Made by a program: the position numbers and the translations under genes. The notes beneath the pieces were generated by a model, which saw nothing but the letters and a program-made list of their open reading frames with translations, did not search any database and was not told where the DNA came from. This document shows, one piece after another, positions 63,823 through 64,000 of a stretch of DNA of 64,000 nt (the stretch's first letter is position 1; every line of letters begins with the position of its first letter). Source of the stretch: Thiothrix sp. Its GTDB lineage: Bacteria > Pseudomonadota > Gammaproteobacteria > Thiotrichales > Thiotrichaceae. The stretch is taken from NCBI GenBank assembly GCA_008015155.1, contig SSFA01000022.1, positions 62,001-126,000 on the forward strand. The letters are read 5' to 3'.

Positions 63823-64000
63823 GCTTTACCTGTTGGTTGGAAGTTGTCAGTAGCTTGTTGCATGAGATAGATAAAGACGTCTTCGAGACTAGGCTGACCT
63901 TCTGACCATTGATAGTTTGGATTGTTAGCCTGAAAAGGTTGCAAGGCTTGAGATAAAGCCTGTGGGTCTTTGCCACTAATATGTAGGCTATTGCCAAATT
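63819..64000 (-). CDS. ABC transporter ATP-binding protein, C-terminal end (cut by window edge)
   Basis: Only the last 60 codons are present. The C-terminal pattern PSLEDVFIYLMQQATDNF is characteristic of ATPases that work with YhhJ-type permeases. Its stop overlaps the permease start. Walker motifs lie outside the window. Confidence 0.8.
   Translation of the reverse strand, partial: FGNSLHISGKDPQALSQALQPFQANNPNYQWSEGQPSLEDVFIYLMQQATDNFQPTGKA

Overview
The window looks like a chromosomal segment of a gammaproteobacterium of moderate GC content. Evidence is the paired lolC/lolE-lolD genes, msbA-lpxK-trm112-kdsB, the prkA-yeaH-spoVR operon, an NhaR-like regulator and comEC. A Thiothrix/Thiotrichales-type genome is my guess from the gene mix, not something the sequence proves. 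No rRNA, tRNA or CRISPR array was seen.

Left part (1-17750), aromatic catabolism. A long minus-strand operon reads paaZ-A-B-C-D-E, then a complete three-part TRAP transporter, then paaG-paaI-paaK (paaK runs off the left edge). paaY and paaX read divergently, and a TGATAC-N27-GTATCA inverted repeat lies between them. Next comes a homogentisate block on the minus strand: metallo-beta-lactamase-fold protein, FAD monooxygenase, DUF2783 protein, hmgA and fumarylacetoacetase, with a divergent MarR regulator. The two blocks would take phenylacetate through ring epoxidation and hydroxylated phenylacetates through homogentisate. The genes for 4-hydroxyphenylpyruvate dioxygenase, maleylacetoacetate isomerase and paaF/H/J are not in the window.

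Middle (17751-39190), mostly housekeeping: purM-purN, a secreted calcium-repeat protein, an aminotransferase, an M23 peptidase, a gene-free stretch at 23077-23541 that looks like a structured RNA with its own terminator, an NhaR-like LysR regulator divergent from an Rrf2 regulator with only one cysteine, a protein resembling the oomycete transglutaminase elicitor, lolCED, a DUF2062 protein, comEC, and prkA-yeaH-spoVR.

Right part (39400-64000). A five-gene module encodes a DUF4331 exported protein, a TPR protein, a HupE/UreJ-type membrane protein with an EF-hand loop, an ECF sigma factor and a ChrR-like cupin. Then come a PNPOx-family/MocR divergent pair with a perfect 10-bp inverted repeat, two tandem sulfotransferase-like genes (the second with a degenerate PAPS loop), glcDEF, and an AT-rich accessory island of three coiled-coil proteins, one with a RelE/ParE-like N-terminus. 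The island ends at a complete IS5-family element with a -1 frameshift. After the IS follow hemB, exbB-exbD-msbA-lpxK-trm112-kdsB, an unannotated 38-residue membrane protein and an ABC-2 exporter cut by the right edge.

The best candidates for undescribed biology are the coiled-coil/RelE-like trio (53212-55279), the DUF4331-TPR-HupE-sigma-cupin module (39434-44445) and the structured RNA (about 23141-23475).
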